Part shown: one piece after another, positions 22,390 through 35,026 of the stretch
Layout: each line of letters opens with the position of its first letter
Numbering within the stretch: position 1 is the first letter of the stretch
Assembly (NCBI GenBank): GCA_027625915.1
Contig: JANTQA010000008.1
Location: forward strand, 5,883,501 to 5,947,500
DNA: 64,000 nucleotides
DNA from: Anaeramoeba flamelloides
Lineage: Eukaryota; Metamonada; Anaeramoebidae
Reading direction: 5' to 3'
Program-made: the position numbers and the translations under genes
Notes under the pieces: generated by a model
What the model was told of the DNA's origin: nothing
Databases searched by the model: none
Seen by the model: only the letters and a program-made list of their open reading frames with translations

Positions 22390-24630
22390 AGGTGCGAGTA
22401 AACTAAAAAAAAACTTCGAATAAATTTAAAAGCAAATTCAAAAAAATATTACCAAATCTTGAAATTGTAAAAACAAAGGAAAAATCTTATTACTATACGT
22501 ACCAAACTTTCTTTTTAATGAGATTTTAGGAAATGAATTATTGTTTTTAAAAGTTTGATTGATTTTTTGATATTTTTTAAAAGTTGAAAATTCAATCTAC
22601 AGTATGTTCAATAACCCGTGTCGGCATTTTAATATATGTTTTTGAAAAGTTTTAGTGTGTGTTTTTGAAAATTATTTGTATTGTTTTTTGAAATAACTTG
22701 TGGTTTTTTTTTTTTTAAACGGTTTTTTTTTTTTCAATAACTGTGGTTTTCTGTTTTTATTTTGTGTTCAACAAAAAAAATACAGTTCAGTTTAACTATA
22801 CTTTCAAATCAAACAATATTTTAAATAGATCATATTATCAAGAGTTTTTCTACAACCTTCAAGACCAATCTCCTGATAAAAGAGATCTAATTCAACCAAA
22901 TTTTTACAAAACAACACCAAAATCCACAATCAACCAAATCTTTCAATTTGAATAAATACAAAAAAAAATCAATAAAAAGGATAAAACAAGTTCCTTAAAA
23001 ACTTTTTTGCTTGTACCTCGGCATATTAACAAAATGAGATATCAATTTTTCAAAGTTTTTTTAAAAAAGCTATGAAAAAAAAAAATTTCAATTCATTTTC
23101 TTTTTTCCTTTTGCCAATTGTCTTCAAATCATATCTTGTATTTGATTTAATTATTTACTTGTTTTTTTTTTGCCTATATTGGAGGAGATAAGAATCCAAA
23201 ATGAAAGAATATTTCATATTGAATCAAAAGTTAATTAACCCATATTTTATCTGATCTAAAATTCTACAAGAACATACCCAATCGACCAAATTATTTATAA
23301 ATCAATTCATTTTCAACAAGTTTAATAATGAGAGGAAATTAAATCTCTTGAAAAGATCAATTTTCAGAAATTAAAATAAGATCTTTCAATTTTTCAATCA
23401 CTATAGCAGAAATAATATTTTAGAAAACTTTGAAAAAAAATTTCAATTATGGCTTTGAGAATGACAGTAATATTGTCAAGATATTCTTCCTTTTTAAAAA
23501 TAAACACATTTTTGAAAACTTTTAATTGTTGAACACAGATAAAAAACGAAAACAACTGAAAAAAGTTGGAAAACAACAGTTAAAAACACCCTTTTCAAAA
23601 AACCACAGTTAAAGTTTAAAAAACAACAATTATTTAAGTTGACACGGGTTATTTAACATACTGTATTTCTAAATTATTTAAAAATTTTTTTTTTAAAGAT
23701 GGAAGAAATCTTATGGTCTGTCAAAGAAGTATACAAAAATATACTTTACAAATAAAACCACTAAGTTTTAAAATAGTCCAGTATAAAAAACTACTTAATT
23801 CTAAAAAAATTACAATAATTATTTTTAACTTTAAAACAATAGAATTTTTTGGTACAAAGAACAGTCTAATAAAATTTTTTCTTTTTATTGAATAAAAAAA
23901 TAGGTCAAATTAACCCCCATCCATACAAATCAACAATTTTACAAAAATACCTTTTTAAAACATGAAAAAATCAACTTATAATCTCAAGAAATATTTTTTA
24001 ATTTGATTATTTATAATTAATAATTAATAACCAAAATTTAATTTTTTTAATGGAGTTATTAACAACCAAAAGATTACAATTATCAATAGACTTTACAATT
24101 ATTTTTCAATTTTATTAAAAATTTTCAAACAAATAAAATAAATTTAAAGAAATAATTATTATAAAAAAAATAATAGGTACCATCAAAAAACTCATTTTAA
24201 TATAAACAGTTCGTTGTTTAAACTCTGAATATTAAAAAAAAAATAAATTTCAAGAAATTTAATAAATAATTGTGAATATAATAAATGATCAATTTTTTAA
24301 GATCTTTACGGTTTCCATATTTGGTTTATTTTTTTTAGATTTTTAAATCAAGATTAAATGTTCAATGTTGTCTGTACGTAAATAATCTCTAAGATTACTA
24401 AAAGTGAGATATCTTCAAAATAAAAAAGTTTTGGCAAATTGTTCTTTTTCTTTTTTGAACCAAAAATCTAAACAATAAGGGATCAGGTCTTATGACCGAA
24501 AATTTCATTGGGAAAAATGAATCCCTTTTAAAAAGGATAACTCATCACTCAAAAGTTGATAAATGAAGCACCTTATCGGGTTTAATTGCATCGATATGCA
24601 AATAATTACTCTATCACCTTTGAAAAAAAA
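22390..24630. repeat. dispersed repeat family B, copy 1 (interrupted)
   Basis: Homologous, in the same orientation, to about 41510-42700. Shared pieces include GAATTATTGTTTTTAAAAGT, ATAAAACCACTA, TTCAAGAAATTTAATAAAT, ATTACTAAAAGTGAGAT and AAAATTTCATTG. This copy is split by the element at 22600-23663. No coding capacity is seen. Confidence 0.8.
22600..23663. mobile_element. 1.06-kb TA-flanked transposon insertion
   Basis: The ends are CAGTATGTTCAATAACCCGT and, inverted, CAGTATGTTAAATAACCCGT. TA is duplicated at 22598-22599 and 23664-23665. The paralogous sequence near 41710 has a single TA and no insert, which is a natural empty site. A Tc1/mariner type is likely from the TA and CAGT ends. 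I see no intact transposase; the frame at 22743-22955 is short and unrecognised. Confidence 0.85.
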
Positions 24631-24639
24631 AAAAAAAAA

Positions 24640-26352
24640 AAAAAACAATAAGAGTTTCTACCACCTTAAAAGATTCAAACACAGGTTAATAATGCTTTTT
24701 TCCAAATTAACTGTGTTTTTTTAAATCAATTCAAACTTGTTAAAATTGATTATTTTTTTTTTGCTAAAGGTTTTAAAATCACCCTAGGATCATCTATTAT
24801 TAAAGTTTGTTGATTAAACAACCATTTTTGTCTATGTTAAATTGTTTATATATCTCTAAAAAATCAATTATAAATCTTATTGCACATTAAAAAATAATTT
24901 TTTGAATCTAATGATCATTATATAAAAATTGTAATTTTGTAACTTTTTTCCTAACTTTTCTAAATATTAAAACATACTCCAAAATTAGATTATTTTATAG
25001 CTAATATTCAAAATTTAGAACATCCAAAAATAACTAATTTTTCACATTCAAAATTTCAAAGATTAACTCATAAATCATAAACATATACCTCAAAGGTAAG
25101 AATATTTGTACTTTTCCCTTTCCAAAATTATAAAATAAATTTCAATTTTTTCAAAACATTCAAAACAGTTAAAAGAACCACTTTAATATTATTCCCATTC
25201 AATTTGAAACTATTTTTTATTTTTCAGATATATTTCAATCAATTTTTTCTATTTTTCTTTTTTTGTTTTCCCCCCCCCCCCCCCCCTAAGGTTACATACT
25301 CTGTTTTGTCATACCAATAAAAGTATCGAATCGATTTTATTGAGTTAGGCTTCAGTATTTTTTAAACCGGTTGCACTTTTAAAAACAGATATTTCTAATA
25401 AAAACTACAATACAATAAAAAGTATAAATTAAGGTATAAAAGTCAGAATTACTAAAAAATTTTTTTTTTAAAAATTCCAAAAAATGTACCCAAATTGTGT
25501 GTTTTTTTTTTATGAAATACGATTCGATCATTTTTCATGAATAGTTAATTTAACTCATTTGTTCTTATTTTAATTTTTATTAGATAAAGAAAAAGGATAC
25601 AAGAGTAAAAACGAAAAAAATAAAAAAATAATTTCAACACCATAAAAATATTATAAATTACAAATTTATGATATCAGAAATAAGGAAAATTATTCTCTAT
25701 TCCTATCCACTCTCATCAGATGAGGTATATATTTATTCTAATTATCAAAATAAAACTATATAAAAATTTATTTAATAATAATTTCTTAACCAATTTATTC
25801 AATTATTAAAGTTTATATCACCCTAAACGGGAAATAATATATATATATATATATATTCTAGGTTTACATCGTATTTTCTTGGTTCTTAATGATCCGACCC
25901 AAAACTCTGTATAAATTTTAATAGTGATTTTAATATTTTTTTAAAAAAAAAAATTTTCTAATCATTTTCTAAATAACGGTCGATGAGTTTAATGTGCACA
26001 GCTGATAAGGCATTTTAAATTAAAAGTGATTTTTTGAGTTGTAAATATAAATTTAGATTTAGGTTTGATTTTATTTTGAAATTTTAAAAATATTTTGTAA
26101 ATTTTTAATTAAGTAATTTTGTAAAAGGGGAATGAAACTTTCAATTAAAAACTCAATAATCAGTTATTATATATTTCAATTTCCCATCTATTAACATTGC
26201 ACTCTTCAACCTACATTTTGGAAAAAAAAATAAAATTAATTCATTTTGTAACAACTATTAAACCCCTCGAATAATTACTAAAAATTTTAAGATTGAGTAG
26301 CCAAGAACCAAAATAATACCTTGCCCGGATTAATATAATTGGATCTTTGTTT
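24640..26352. other. repeat-derived spacer
   Basis: 24840-25090 aligns with the left part of the repeat family at 47835-48580 (TAAATCTTATTGCACA, then TTCAAAGATTAACTCA). There is an 18-base C run at 25270-25287 and a (TA)n run near 25837. No gene is seen. Confidence 0.55.
25270..25287. repeat. C18 homopolymer
   Basis: Eighteen consecutive C bases, unique in a sequence where almost all homopolymers are A or T. Confidence 0.9.
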
Positions 26353-26872
26353 CAGTCAAAGTAGCCCAATATTTTTTTCAATTATCAATTATTTTTTATA
26401 ATTATCCTTTGAAGAACTAATAAAAAACAATAGAATAACACATACCTCAAAGAATAGTTGATACTACGCAATTAATAAGTCTAATATTTCAATAAAATAT
26501 TTCTTAAAAAATTTTCAAAACTCAAATTCTTAGGGATCTTTGAGAAAAACAACTAGGTTCATTTTTTGAATGAAGAGTAAAAAAAAATCCGATATAAACC
26601 AAAATAAGTTCGTTACAATCAAATTCACCTTTTCATTTCATTAAAATAATATATTTTTACCCAGTGAATATTCATCTTGATATAAAAAAATTTTTTTGCA
26701 AATGAATTAGATTGCAAAAAAAAAATCGAAAAAAAAAAAAAAAACAAAAAAGGTTTAAAAAAATTGATTTCAATTTTGAAATTTCCAAAATAAATATTTT
26801 TCTGATTCTAATATACATTCAAACCCTTTAAACACATGTAATTCATTCACCACAACTGAACCCATCTGACTG
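26353..26872. mobile_element. CAGTCAAAGG-ended MITE family, copy 2
   Basis: About 520 bp. Left end CAGTCAAAGTAGCCCAATAT, right end inverse of CAGTCAGATGGGTTCAGTTG. The first 90 bases match the inverted right side of the copy at 12972-13653 (ATCAATTATTTT, CTTTGAAGAAC). Confidence 0.8.
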
Positions 26873-26885
26873 AAAAATCGTTTAT

Positions 26886-26886
<1 letters not shown>

Positions 26887-26942
<56 letters not shown>

Positions 26943-26964
26943 CACACACACACATACACATACA

Positions 26965-27003
<39 letters not shown>
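26887..27003. repeat. compound (CA)n-(TA)n microsatellite
   Basis: About 25 CA units with a few interruptions, then about 18 TA units. It starts about 15 bases outside the end of the MITE at 26353-26872. The minus-strand frame through it (VCVCV runs) is not a gene. Confidence 0.92.
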
Positions 27004-27007
<4 letters not shown>

Positions 27008-27589
27008 CCAAGGAATGTAAAGCCTAAATTGATTTCATTCAACAAATTAAAAAAAAACACCTCATTTCTTTAAAGTTTTTCTTTCAAATTGTTTTTCTTT
27101 GATAAATAGTGTATTTTTTTTGATAATTTTGCAAAACAAAACAATAATAAAAAAAAATGATTAACCTTACTCTCATGAAATATTATTTTAATGAAAAAAA
27201 AAATAATCCCCAAAGGAGAAAGAGGAATATACACATATAGATTTTTTATAACAAAAAAATCAAAACAAGCTGAATTCTAGACAAATAAAACTCTAATTAA
27301 AAGCTATATAAACATTTTAAATTAATTTTTTAAAAAAATATTTCATATTCTTTAAAAGTTTTTAACAATCATAATGTATTGATAATAAGAATAAATATAT
27401 AACATTTTATAAGAATATCCAAATAATTGATTTTCTAATAACAATTATTCAAAAATCATTTTTTGTTAAAAAATAATAATCTGAAAAAAAAAATAAGATA
27501 ATTTCTAGGATAAAACTATTTTTGCAGAAAATCTGCTAATCTAAAATCTAAATCAGTTTGAAAAAAACTGTGCAAATTTATTTTACAAT

Positions 27590-28155
27590 ATTATTATTAA
27601 ATTCTAAAAAAACTAAAAAAAATATCCAAAATTGTTCATCATAGTTATTTATTGGTTTGTAATAATAATCCAATCGTTTGTTAGTACAAAATCATTTAAA
27701 AAAAACGTTCTGAAAGATTCTGATAATAATTGTATCTGATATTTATTAATGGTGAAAATTAGTGATTATTTTTTTCTTTTAAATCATAAAAAATTGATTT
27801 CCCAAAAGAAGATCTAATTTTGAAAAAATTACTGAGAGAATAAAAACTTCAAACTGTATTTTAATGTTTAAAAAATCATTTGTGTACTTGCCATATTTCC
27901 CGTTTTTCATTGAAATTGACAGTGCATTATTTTCTCCAAAAAAAGTGAGATTTTTAATTTTCATTTTTGGAAATATTTTATCAAAAATCTTTTGAAAAAA
28001 TGCCCGCTATATAATCTGATTTAATCAGTATTAATAATTCTCATAATTTTTTACATTACCAGTTTACGAATTGAATCACTAACAAAGAGAATTTTATTTG
28101 AAATGTAAAACAAAATGTGCCTCTTTTTTTGGGAAATTCCTTATAAATGTTTATA
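27590..28155. repeat. dispersed repeat family D, copy 1
   Basis: Homologous to about 50880-51425 in the same orientation. Shared pieces include TATCTGATATTTATTA, GTTTAAAAAATCATTTGT, GCCATATTTCC, CAAAAAAAGT and TTTTTGGGAAAT. Non-coding. Confidence 0.72.
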
Positions 28156-28333
28156 ATTTCTAAGGGATACACATTATCTATTTTAAAATTAAAATACAAT
28201 TAATTTGAATTGGCATTTCAAAAACAAATATTTGGATTAAACAAGACACAAAACAAAAAAAACAATCTGAAAACATAAAAAAAAAACAAAAAAAAAATCT
28301 GAAAACATAAAAAAAAAACAAAAAGTCGCATTT

Positions 28334-31300
28334 TTATAATTCCTCTACAGAATTTAAAATCACTGTTTTTAAATGGGTTCTTGCAAATTCATTTTGAGCC
28401 ACGATGGTTGTTTCGTTTGTGATTGAATTAAAGATAATTTTAGATTTATTAAAATTTGGATCTGTTTTTTCAAATTCGAAAGTAAAGATCCCACCTTCAA
28501 TTTCATTTTTTTGTTCTTTTAGCCATACGCGTTCTGAGAATTGTAATTTTTCGATTTCGTTCAAAATTTTTTTCACTGTTGGTGTTCTAAAAAGAGCACG
28601 GTTTTTAATAATTTTGTTGCCTTCGCCTTTTATTAAAATGATATTATTGTCTTCTATTTGATAATTGCAATTCAAATTGCAGAAAAAGCTTTCCCCAATT
28701 TTCAAAAAGTCTATTTGCTGTGCAAGCTCTTTTGAGACAAGGCCATATTCATAGGGCTGCTTGGATTTGATTTTGATTGGGCGATCTATTTCAATGCCAT
28801 TAATTTTGACTGTCTTGCCTGATTGCAATTTCAATTCCTTGGGGAAATTAATGGAAGTGTGCTCCTTTGGCACAACCACGAGCTTGGGCTCTGTTGCATT
28901 AACTATATTTGCAACGCCATTGATGTCGATCCCCTTTTCTATGGGGAACACGTGCACTCTAATTTGGAAGGGCGCAAAGGGGAGCACTGTTCTGCGCGGT
29001 TCCAGTCCGGGCTCTAGGAACATTAAGGCATTCTTCGGGTCGTTTTTCCATTTTTCTAACAAATACAGAGCGTCGCCACATCTTAATGTGGCATGCGCAA
29101 CAAAGGCCACACAGGGCTCATTAACAATAGAATCCTTACGGCTGGAATCCAATTTGGTTATTAATTTTAATTTCCTCTCTTTAATTAGTTTGCTCAATGG
29201 GAGAGGATACTCACGATGGAACATCTTTTTTTGCAATGTTTGATTCATCCATTCACTTGCAATATTCAAATAAGAAATAAAGCAACTTGCAGATGGGCTG
29301 ATCAAATAAATATTTGCCCTTCTTGATACAGACAATACTGTATTTAGATACAGAATTATTTGACATAATAAACTACGCGTCCTGATCGGTATAAGTACAT
29401 TCCCACCCTTTTTAATTGTGCTTTCAACTGCTATCCCCAATTTTCTTAATGACATTTCAGCTAATGAAATATCCTGCCTTAACTGCGAGACTTGATTAAA
29501 AATCATTAAATCTGCATTTAATAAATGCGAGGAAAGATCAAACGACAAAAAATGATCCAGTCTTGTTTGAACTTCTCGCTGGGGTTCAATTAAATTTTTT
29601 AATTTTTTAATTTTTTGGATGACTGATGTTTGATTTGAAGAATTTTGATTGATAGTTTTATTCATTCCAAAATTTAAACTAAATAAAAATTCTCCATGAG
29701 ATAATGGAACAAAGTTTTTTTCTCCAATGGGATTTTGCTCAATTTCAATTAACATGGGTTCTGTTTTTTCAGTAATATCTTTTACTTGATTAGACATTTC
29801 ATTATTTTTTGGATTGAATTTTTCTTCGTCATTTTTTTCATTTTTTTCTTCCATTTCTTTCTCTCCTCTTTCCCTTCCCCTTTCTTCTTTTTTTCCCATT
29901 TCTATTTTATTTTCCCTTTCCCTTCCCCCCTCGTTATCAATTTCCATTCTTTGTTTGTAATCAATCACATTTTTTCCTTCCATTTGATTTTGATCGAGTT
30001 TTTGTTCCCATTTTTGTTCTACTTTAATATTATTGTTGGAATTTGTAAGTTTCACAAGAATATCAAAATTATTGTTATTGTCTTTTATATCAAACTTTTC
30101 TTCTCCTTCCTCTTCCTCTTCTTCTGTTATTTCTAATTGTTTTCTAAATCTTACCGTTTTTGTTTTGTTCAAAACATTATTATCTTCATCATTTTTTACA
30201 CCATTAATCTCAACGTCATTATAATTTTTAATTTCAACGTCATTATTATTTGAAATACTTTTTTTAAGGTGATCGTTTTTATATTTTTTCTTTTTTTTAT
30301 ATTTTGCGTTTCTTTTATGTTTGGATTTGTTTTTATTTGAATATTTATTTTTGTTATTTCGTTTTTCTTTTTTTTTTTTATGGTTATTATCTCGCGTAGA
30401 GTCATTTTCGTCATCATTTCCTGAATAGATTATTTCTTTACCAATTCTTTTTGAATGCCTTTTACGTTTTCTGGACATTATTTTTTTTCTTTTTTCTGGA
30501 TCTTTTCGAAAATCAGAATTTGGAATAGAATGCACTGGATCGGAGGTTGGCGAATTAGAAAATGACGATGATGGTAATTCTGAAGACGCTGAAGACGAAG
30601 AAGAAGACGAAGACGAAGAAGAAGAAGAATAGTTGGAACCAGTACTAGAATCAGAATCAGAGCCAGAGCCAGATGATGAAGTTAACGAAGAGGAGGAGGA
30701 AGAATAAGAGGAGGAGGAAGACGTTGAAGATGATAGGGATGGATTTGATAAATCAGATAAAAAGGGATCATATGAAGCTAGTGATTTTTCTTTCAAAGAA
30801 GACATTCTCCCAAAATTAGATTTTTTTTTACTTAAATTCTTGCCCTGATCCTCATATTTATTTAATTCTTTCATTTTTCTTTTTATTTGTCCAGACTTCA
30901 AATCTTTTTTTTCTTTATCTTTCTTTTGGCGAAATTCTAAATCGTGTTTGTTTTGCTCTTCTTGGTGAATCATTTTTGAAGAATTTGGAAATGAATTTAT
31001 AGATTTCTCTTTTTTGATAATCTTTTTGGATTTTGCCAAAGTTTTTTCGAGATCAATCACCTTTTTCTTCATTTGGCTTTCAAGACTAAAATTAGGATTC
31101 TGTTTAAAGTTGATTGTGGAAGGTCCCACAACAACTATTTTTCGAAAGCTTGTTTCAATTATCCAATTGCATGATCCTAATTCATAACCAGAGCTTAGCG
31201 CCGATACAGTTAAGGTGTTCAATATTTGGTTGTGCTCGCCATATTTGACTGTTTCAATTTTATTTAAACAGCTGTCAAGTTCCTCCTTGGTGTACATTTG

Positions 31301-31903
31301 TTTCCACTCCGTATAACGAACATAATCTCTAAACCCATATTCGTCAATCTCTTCTTCATTGTTCCTCCAACAATTTTGAGAATTGCTCATGGAAAATTTT
31401 TTTTGTTTGTTGTGCTTTGAATTTAAGCCACCTTTGCTCAAGTCAGAGAGATTACTTGTTGGCTTGTTAGTCGACGAAGTGCTTGAGTATTTGGATCCCT
31501 CGCCAGAGATCGATAACAATTCTCTCATCCCCATCTTCCCAATCTGGGCGACAGCATCAGTCACCAAGATCTTGCCCTCAAATTTTGTTCGCTCAGTTAT
31601 AAACGGCAAAGCATACATACCCTTGGTATTGGTGATGAGAATTAAATCGACATACTTTAAATCAACATCCGAAAACAATGGTGTTGCAATTTCTTGGTTG
31701 TTTTCTTTCATAAACGGTACGTTCTCGATTTTGACAAAATTTGATTCTTTCGTTTTCCTGCTCGATTCATTTTGTTGAGACGTGGATTTGTATTGTGGTA
31801 AAAATAATAACAAAGAATCAAGAAGTACACCTGGATCAACAAGAATTTCAATGGATTGAATTAGAATTAAAAATGTCGTTGGACCAAGCCTTCGAATTAA
31901 CAT
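28334..31903 (-). CDS. INTS9: Integrator complex subunit 9
   Basis: One uninterrupted frame of 1189 residues; animal INTS9 is about 650. Residues 1 to about 275 match the N-terminal metallo-beta-lactamase fold (VDPGVLLDSLLLFLP; VDLILITNTKGMYALPFITE; LSSGYELGSCNWIIETSFRK). About 790-1010 is the beta-CASP region (GIAVESTIKKGGNVLIPIRT; EPCVAFVAHATLRCGDALYL). The last 170 residues correspond to the C-terminal domain that pairs with INTS11 in known Integrator. The HxHxDH zinc motif is absent, replaced by ITNTKG, as expected for the inactive partner of the INTS11 nuclease. The extra length is a roughly 500-residue insert at about 275-780: Lys-rich, then a Ser/Asp/Glu run, then Lys/Asn and Glu-rich stretches. 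Its predicted role is 3'-end cleavage of snRNAs and promoter-proximal transcripts in the nucleus. The ATG at 31903 fits the family start. Confidence 0.92.
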   Translation of the reverse strand: MLIRRLGPTTFLILIQSIEILVDPGVLLDSLLLFLPQYKSTSQQNESSRKTKESNFVKIENVPFMKENNQEIATPLFSDVDLKYVDLILITNTKGMYALPFITERTKFEGKILVTDAVAQIGKMGMRELLSISGEGSKYSSTSSTNKPTSNLSDLSKGGLNSKHNKQKKFSMSNSQNCWRNNEEEIDEYGFRDYVRYTEWKQMYTKEELDSCLNKIETVKYGEHNQILNTLTVSALSSGYELGSCNWIIETSFRKIVVVGPSTINFKQNPNFSLESQMKKKVIDLEKTLAKSKKIIKKEKSINSFPNSSKMIHQEEQNKHDLEFRQKKDKEKKDLKSGQIKRKMKELNKYEDQGKNLSKKKSNFGRMSSLKEKSLASYDPFLSDLSNPSLSSSTSSSSSYSSSSSSLTSSSGSGSDSDSSTGSNYSSSSSSSSSSSSSASSELPSSSFSNSPTSDPVHSIPNSDFRKDPEKRKKIMSRKRKRHSKRIGKEIIYSGNDDENDSTRDNNHKKKKEKRNNKNKYSNKNKSKHKRNAKYKKKKKYKNDHLKKSISNNNDVEIKNYNDVEINGVKNDEDNNVLNKTKTVRFRKQLEITEEEEEEGEEKFDIKDNNNNFDILVKLTNSNNNIKVEQKWEQKLDQNQMEGKNVIDYKQRMEIDNEGGRERENKIEMGKKEERGRERGEKEMEEKNEKNDEEKFNPKNNEMSNQVKDITEKTEPMLIEIEQNPIGEKNFVPLSHGEFLFSLNFGMNKTINQNSSNQTSVIQKIKKLKNLIEPQREVQTRLDHFLSFDLSSHLLNADLMIFNQVSQLRQDISLAEMSLRKLGIAVESTIKKGGNVLIPIRTRSLLCQIILYLNTVLSVSRRANIYLISPSASCFISYLNIASEWMNQTLQKKMFHREYPLPLSKLIKERKLKLITKLDSSRKDSIVNEPCVAFVAHATLRCGDALYLLEKWKNDPKNALMFLEPGLEPRRTVLPFAPFQIRVHVFPIEKGIDINGVANIVNATEPKLVVVPKEHTSINFPKELKLQSGKTVKINGIEIDRPIKIKSKQPYEYGLVSKELAQQIDFLKIGESFFCNLNCNYQIEDNNIILIKGEGNKIIKNRALFRTPTVKKILNEIEKLQFSERVWLKEQKNEIEGGIFTFEFEKTDPNFNKSKIIFNSITNETTIVAQNEFARTHLKTVILNSVEEL

Positions 31904-34049
31904 GACAGCTCTTTTTTTTATTTATTCAGTTTTAAGATTAACAAGGAACGTAATTGAGTATTTTTTTTTTTTTTTTTTTGGCTTTTACTTTATTTGAGAT
32001 ATTTTTTGTCAGATTTAAAATTGAAAGAATAAAAAGTAGTTTAAAAAAGAATAAAAAATGAAACTATTAATGAAATAAAATCATCCTTACATACCAACAC
32101 AATTGTAAATATTATGTTTTGACTTGTTTAGTGAGGTAAAATTTATGTGCTATCCAAATTTCATAAGACCAACACAAATTAAAATTTAAGGTGTTAAAAA
32201 GTTTAGTTAAGGGGATTAGTAAATTTTACAAATTTTCAGTACCAAATGTTTATTATGAAACTGAATGATTCAAATCATTTATTTAACCAAATAGATTGAT
32301 ATTTTCTGAAATATGAGTGGAATATATAATAGTATAATAGATTTACATACCAAATTGAAATCTGGAAATCAAAAAAATGAAAAAATTGATCAAGAGATAA
32401 TAATTAAAAATCATTTATTTATTGATCTAGTTTATAAAATTGGATAGGATTACTTCTTCGTAACTTGGTTGTGTGATTCATTCTACATGAAAATACTTTT
32501 TTTTTGTAAAAGTTTTTTTAGAAACCAATTACTTTTTATTTCTAAAGAATTTCCAAAATGAATTTAAAAATCCTATTTTCATTTACTTCATCTAATTATA
32601 GTTTTAGTTCCGAAAATCAGATTTTTTTTAAATTTTTCTTGAGAATAAGGGTTTATTGGATTTAAAAGTTAAATTTTATTATTATTTATTTTCATTAAAT
32701 CGAATATCCAAAATAATTCCGAATTATAGTTTCAATTTTTTCTCAATTTTTCTATTATGTTTGGGTTGAATCTTTTTTAAGTATTTTTTGATTCAGATAA
32801 TTTGACTCCTTTTACTTTAATTATTGAAAAAGTATCCTTTATTTAGGCTTTGGTAGATGAAACTCATTTGAAAAGGAGAATTTTGTAAGCAAATTTATAA
32901 AAAAATAGAAAGTAAAAAATAATAAATAGTAATGGGGTTAAAAACCCAAGGAAAAAAATAGTTTGTATAATGCAAATGAAGAAGAAAAAGAAAAAAGCTC
33001 TTCTAAAATAGGATTTTGATTGATTTTTTTTTTTTTTTCATTCTTGATTCCAATAAAGTTATCTTGAAAGGTAATCATTCTGGTCAGGTATTCAAATAGA
33101 AAAGATTTCCACAAAATATATACCTTCTCTGATCTATTTTTTTAGTTTATTACTAAGATTAATTTCAATCATTTTAGGAAATACATTTCTAGATCGATAA
33201 ACATATTTTACAAAAACCAAAAATTTAATCAAAATAATGTTTAAATAAACTAAAAAAACAAAAGATTCATATCTAATTTACTTTGGGTTCGTTTTCTTTT
33301 CACAAATAAAATAACGAATTGTATTTTGGCTTCAAATTTCGAATATCTTGTTATATTTAAAAAAAATTTTTTTCAGTAAGGTTGTTACTATTAAAAAAGT
33401 TCCAAAATGGTAAAATGTACTTACTTGGTTTATTGATAAAAATTTGAAAGAAATTAAATAAAATAATACTTAGGAAAAGTTTATCTCAAAATTCAATAAA
33501 GAAGTGCTTAAAAAATTCTAAATATCAATTATTATCATTTTTGCAACAATCATGCCTTTTTTCAACTATTAAATCATAAATTATTTTGAAATGGAATTAA
33601 TATAATTTTTTTTTCTATTAAAAAATAACATAAAAATATTTTATTTGTACAGTAATTTATAAAACAATTTTACCAAAATGTTTTGGAAATTATATATTAA
33701 ATGGATGTATAACTTCCCTAATACTCTTTTCACAACAATATTAAAACAAAATTAAGAACAAATTAACAAAAAAACTAGTGGAATTTCTTGTTTTTATATT
33801 TTCTGAATATTATTAGTTCTATAAATTGAAAAAAAAACAATTTCAAAAAAATAAGTATTAAAAGGGAATTCAAAATATTGCATTTTTTTTAACTTTTCCG
33901 AGCATTTTTCCAGAAAAAATATTATAATCAAAAGTTTTAATGAAATTTAGGAACAAAAACGCTATAAAAACTAAAATAATTTTTTTACATCTTATATAAA
34001 GACCACTCCACTTTATCTTCAAGTATAATTATTTAAAAATCCCTCAATA
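31904..34049. other. intergenic, no gene seen
   Basis: 5' flank of INTS9 and distal spacer. AT-rich with a T22 tract near 31960. I found no convincing repeat partner or gene. Confidence 0.45.
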
Positions 34050-34194
34050 AAGTCAGTTTCAAAATTAAGGCAAAAAATTTCAACAGAATTAAGGCACAAA
34101 AGAAACTCAAATTAAGGAACAAAATTCAGAGTCTACGAAAATAATTTGTGTAAAAAAAATTCCAAATTTTGTGCCTTAATTTGAGATTTTTTTG
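34050..34194. mobile_element. palindromic Tc1/mariner-like MITE, copy 4 (truncated)
   Basis: The left arm, loop and the start of the right arm of the 198-bp family (AGTCAGTTTC; AATTAAGGCACAAAA; TTTTGTGCCTTAATTTGAGA). The distal right arm is missing. Confidence 0.82.
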
Positions 34195-34974
34195 TTGTAA
34201 TTTGAAAAGGAGAAATTCTATCACAAAAAAAATATAAAAAAAAGTTGTTTAGTAAAAATTTTATTTTAAATATTACAGACCTATTTTTATGTCAAAGCTT
34301 GTTAAAATTACTTTTAATTAATATTTTATAGATTTAATTTAATATCGTTTTTTATCGATTGAACAAAAGAGAAATATAAAAATTAAAACCTAAAAAATGA
34401 AAAATAATTTGAATTTAAGTAAAAATATAAATAATTAATAAGTTTAGGTAGTTATAAATTGGAAAATTGTTTTAGAAATCAAATTTAGTTTCATCAAAGT
34501 TTGATTTTTGTTTACAAGTTTCAAAGTAAAACTTAAAAAATAAAATACAATTAAAATTACTTTGCTCATTTATTCAATAATTATATTGATTTCTTCAAAA
34601 AGAATCAAATAAAATCACTTTTTTTATCTTTGAAGTTTTCATTTTAGAGAGTTTTGATTTGATATAAAAATACGATTTTCTTTAATTTTAAACAATAAAA
34701 TGATTTAAAAATATGGATATTTCTAGTTTGATAAAACTTTCTTTTAATAACTATTACTAATCGATAATTCAGGAAAATCTTGTTGATAATTTAAAACAAA
34801 TCATATGGAAAAAAACAAAAAAAAAAACACTTATAGGTTATTTGAACTTTTTTAAATTAATTTTTACAATATTTTCATATCGTGTTAATTTTTAAACAAT
34901 AAGATAATTATAAATATAAATATCAAAAACTTTATAAGAATATTGAGATATTTAATATTACCAATAGAGGATTC

Positions 34975-35026
<52 letters not shown>

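Noticed and set aside
26770-27060. 96-residue minus-strand frame
   Set aside because: It consists of translated (CA)n/(TA)n microsatellite.
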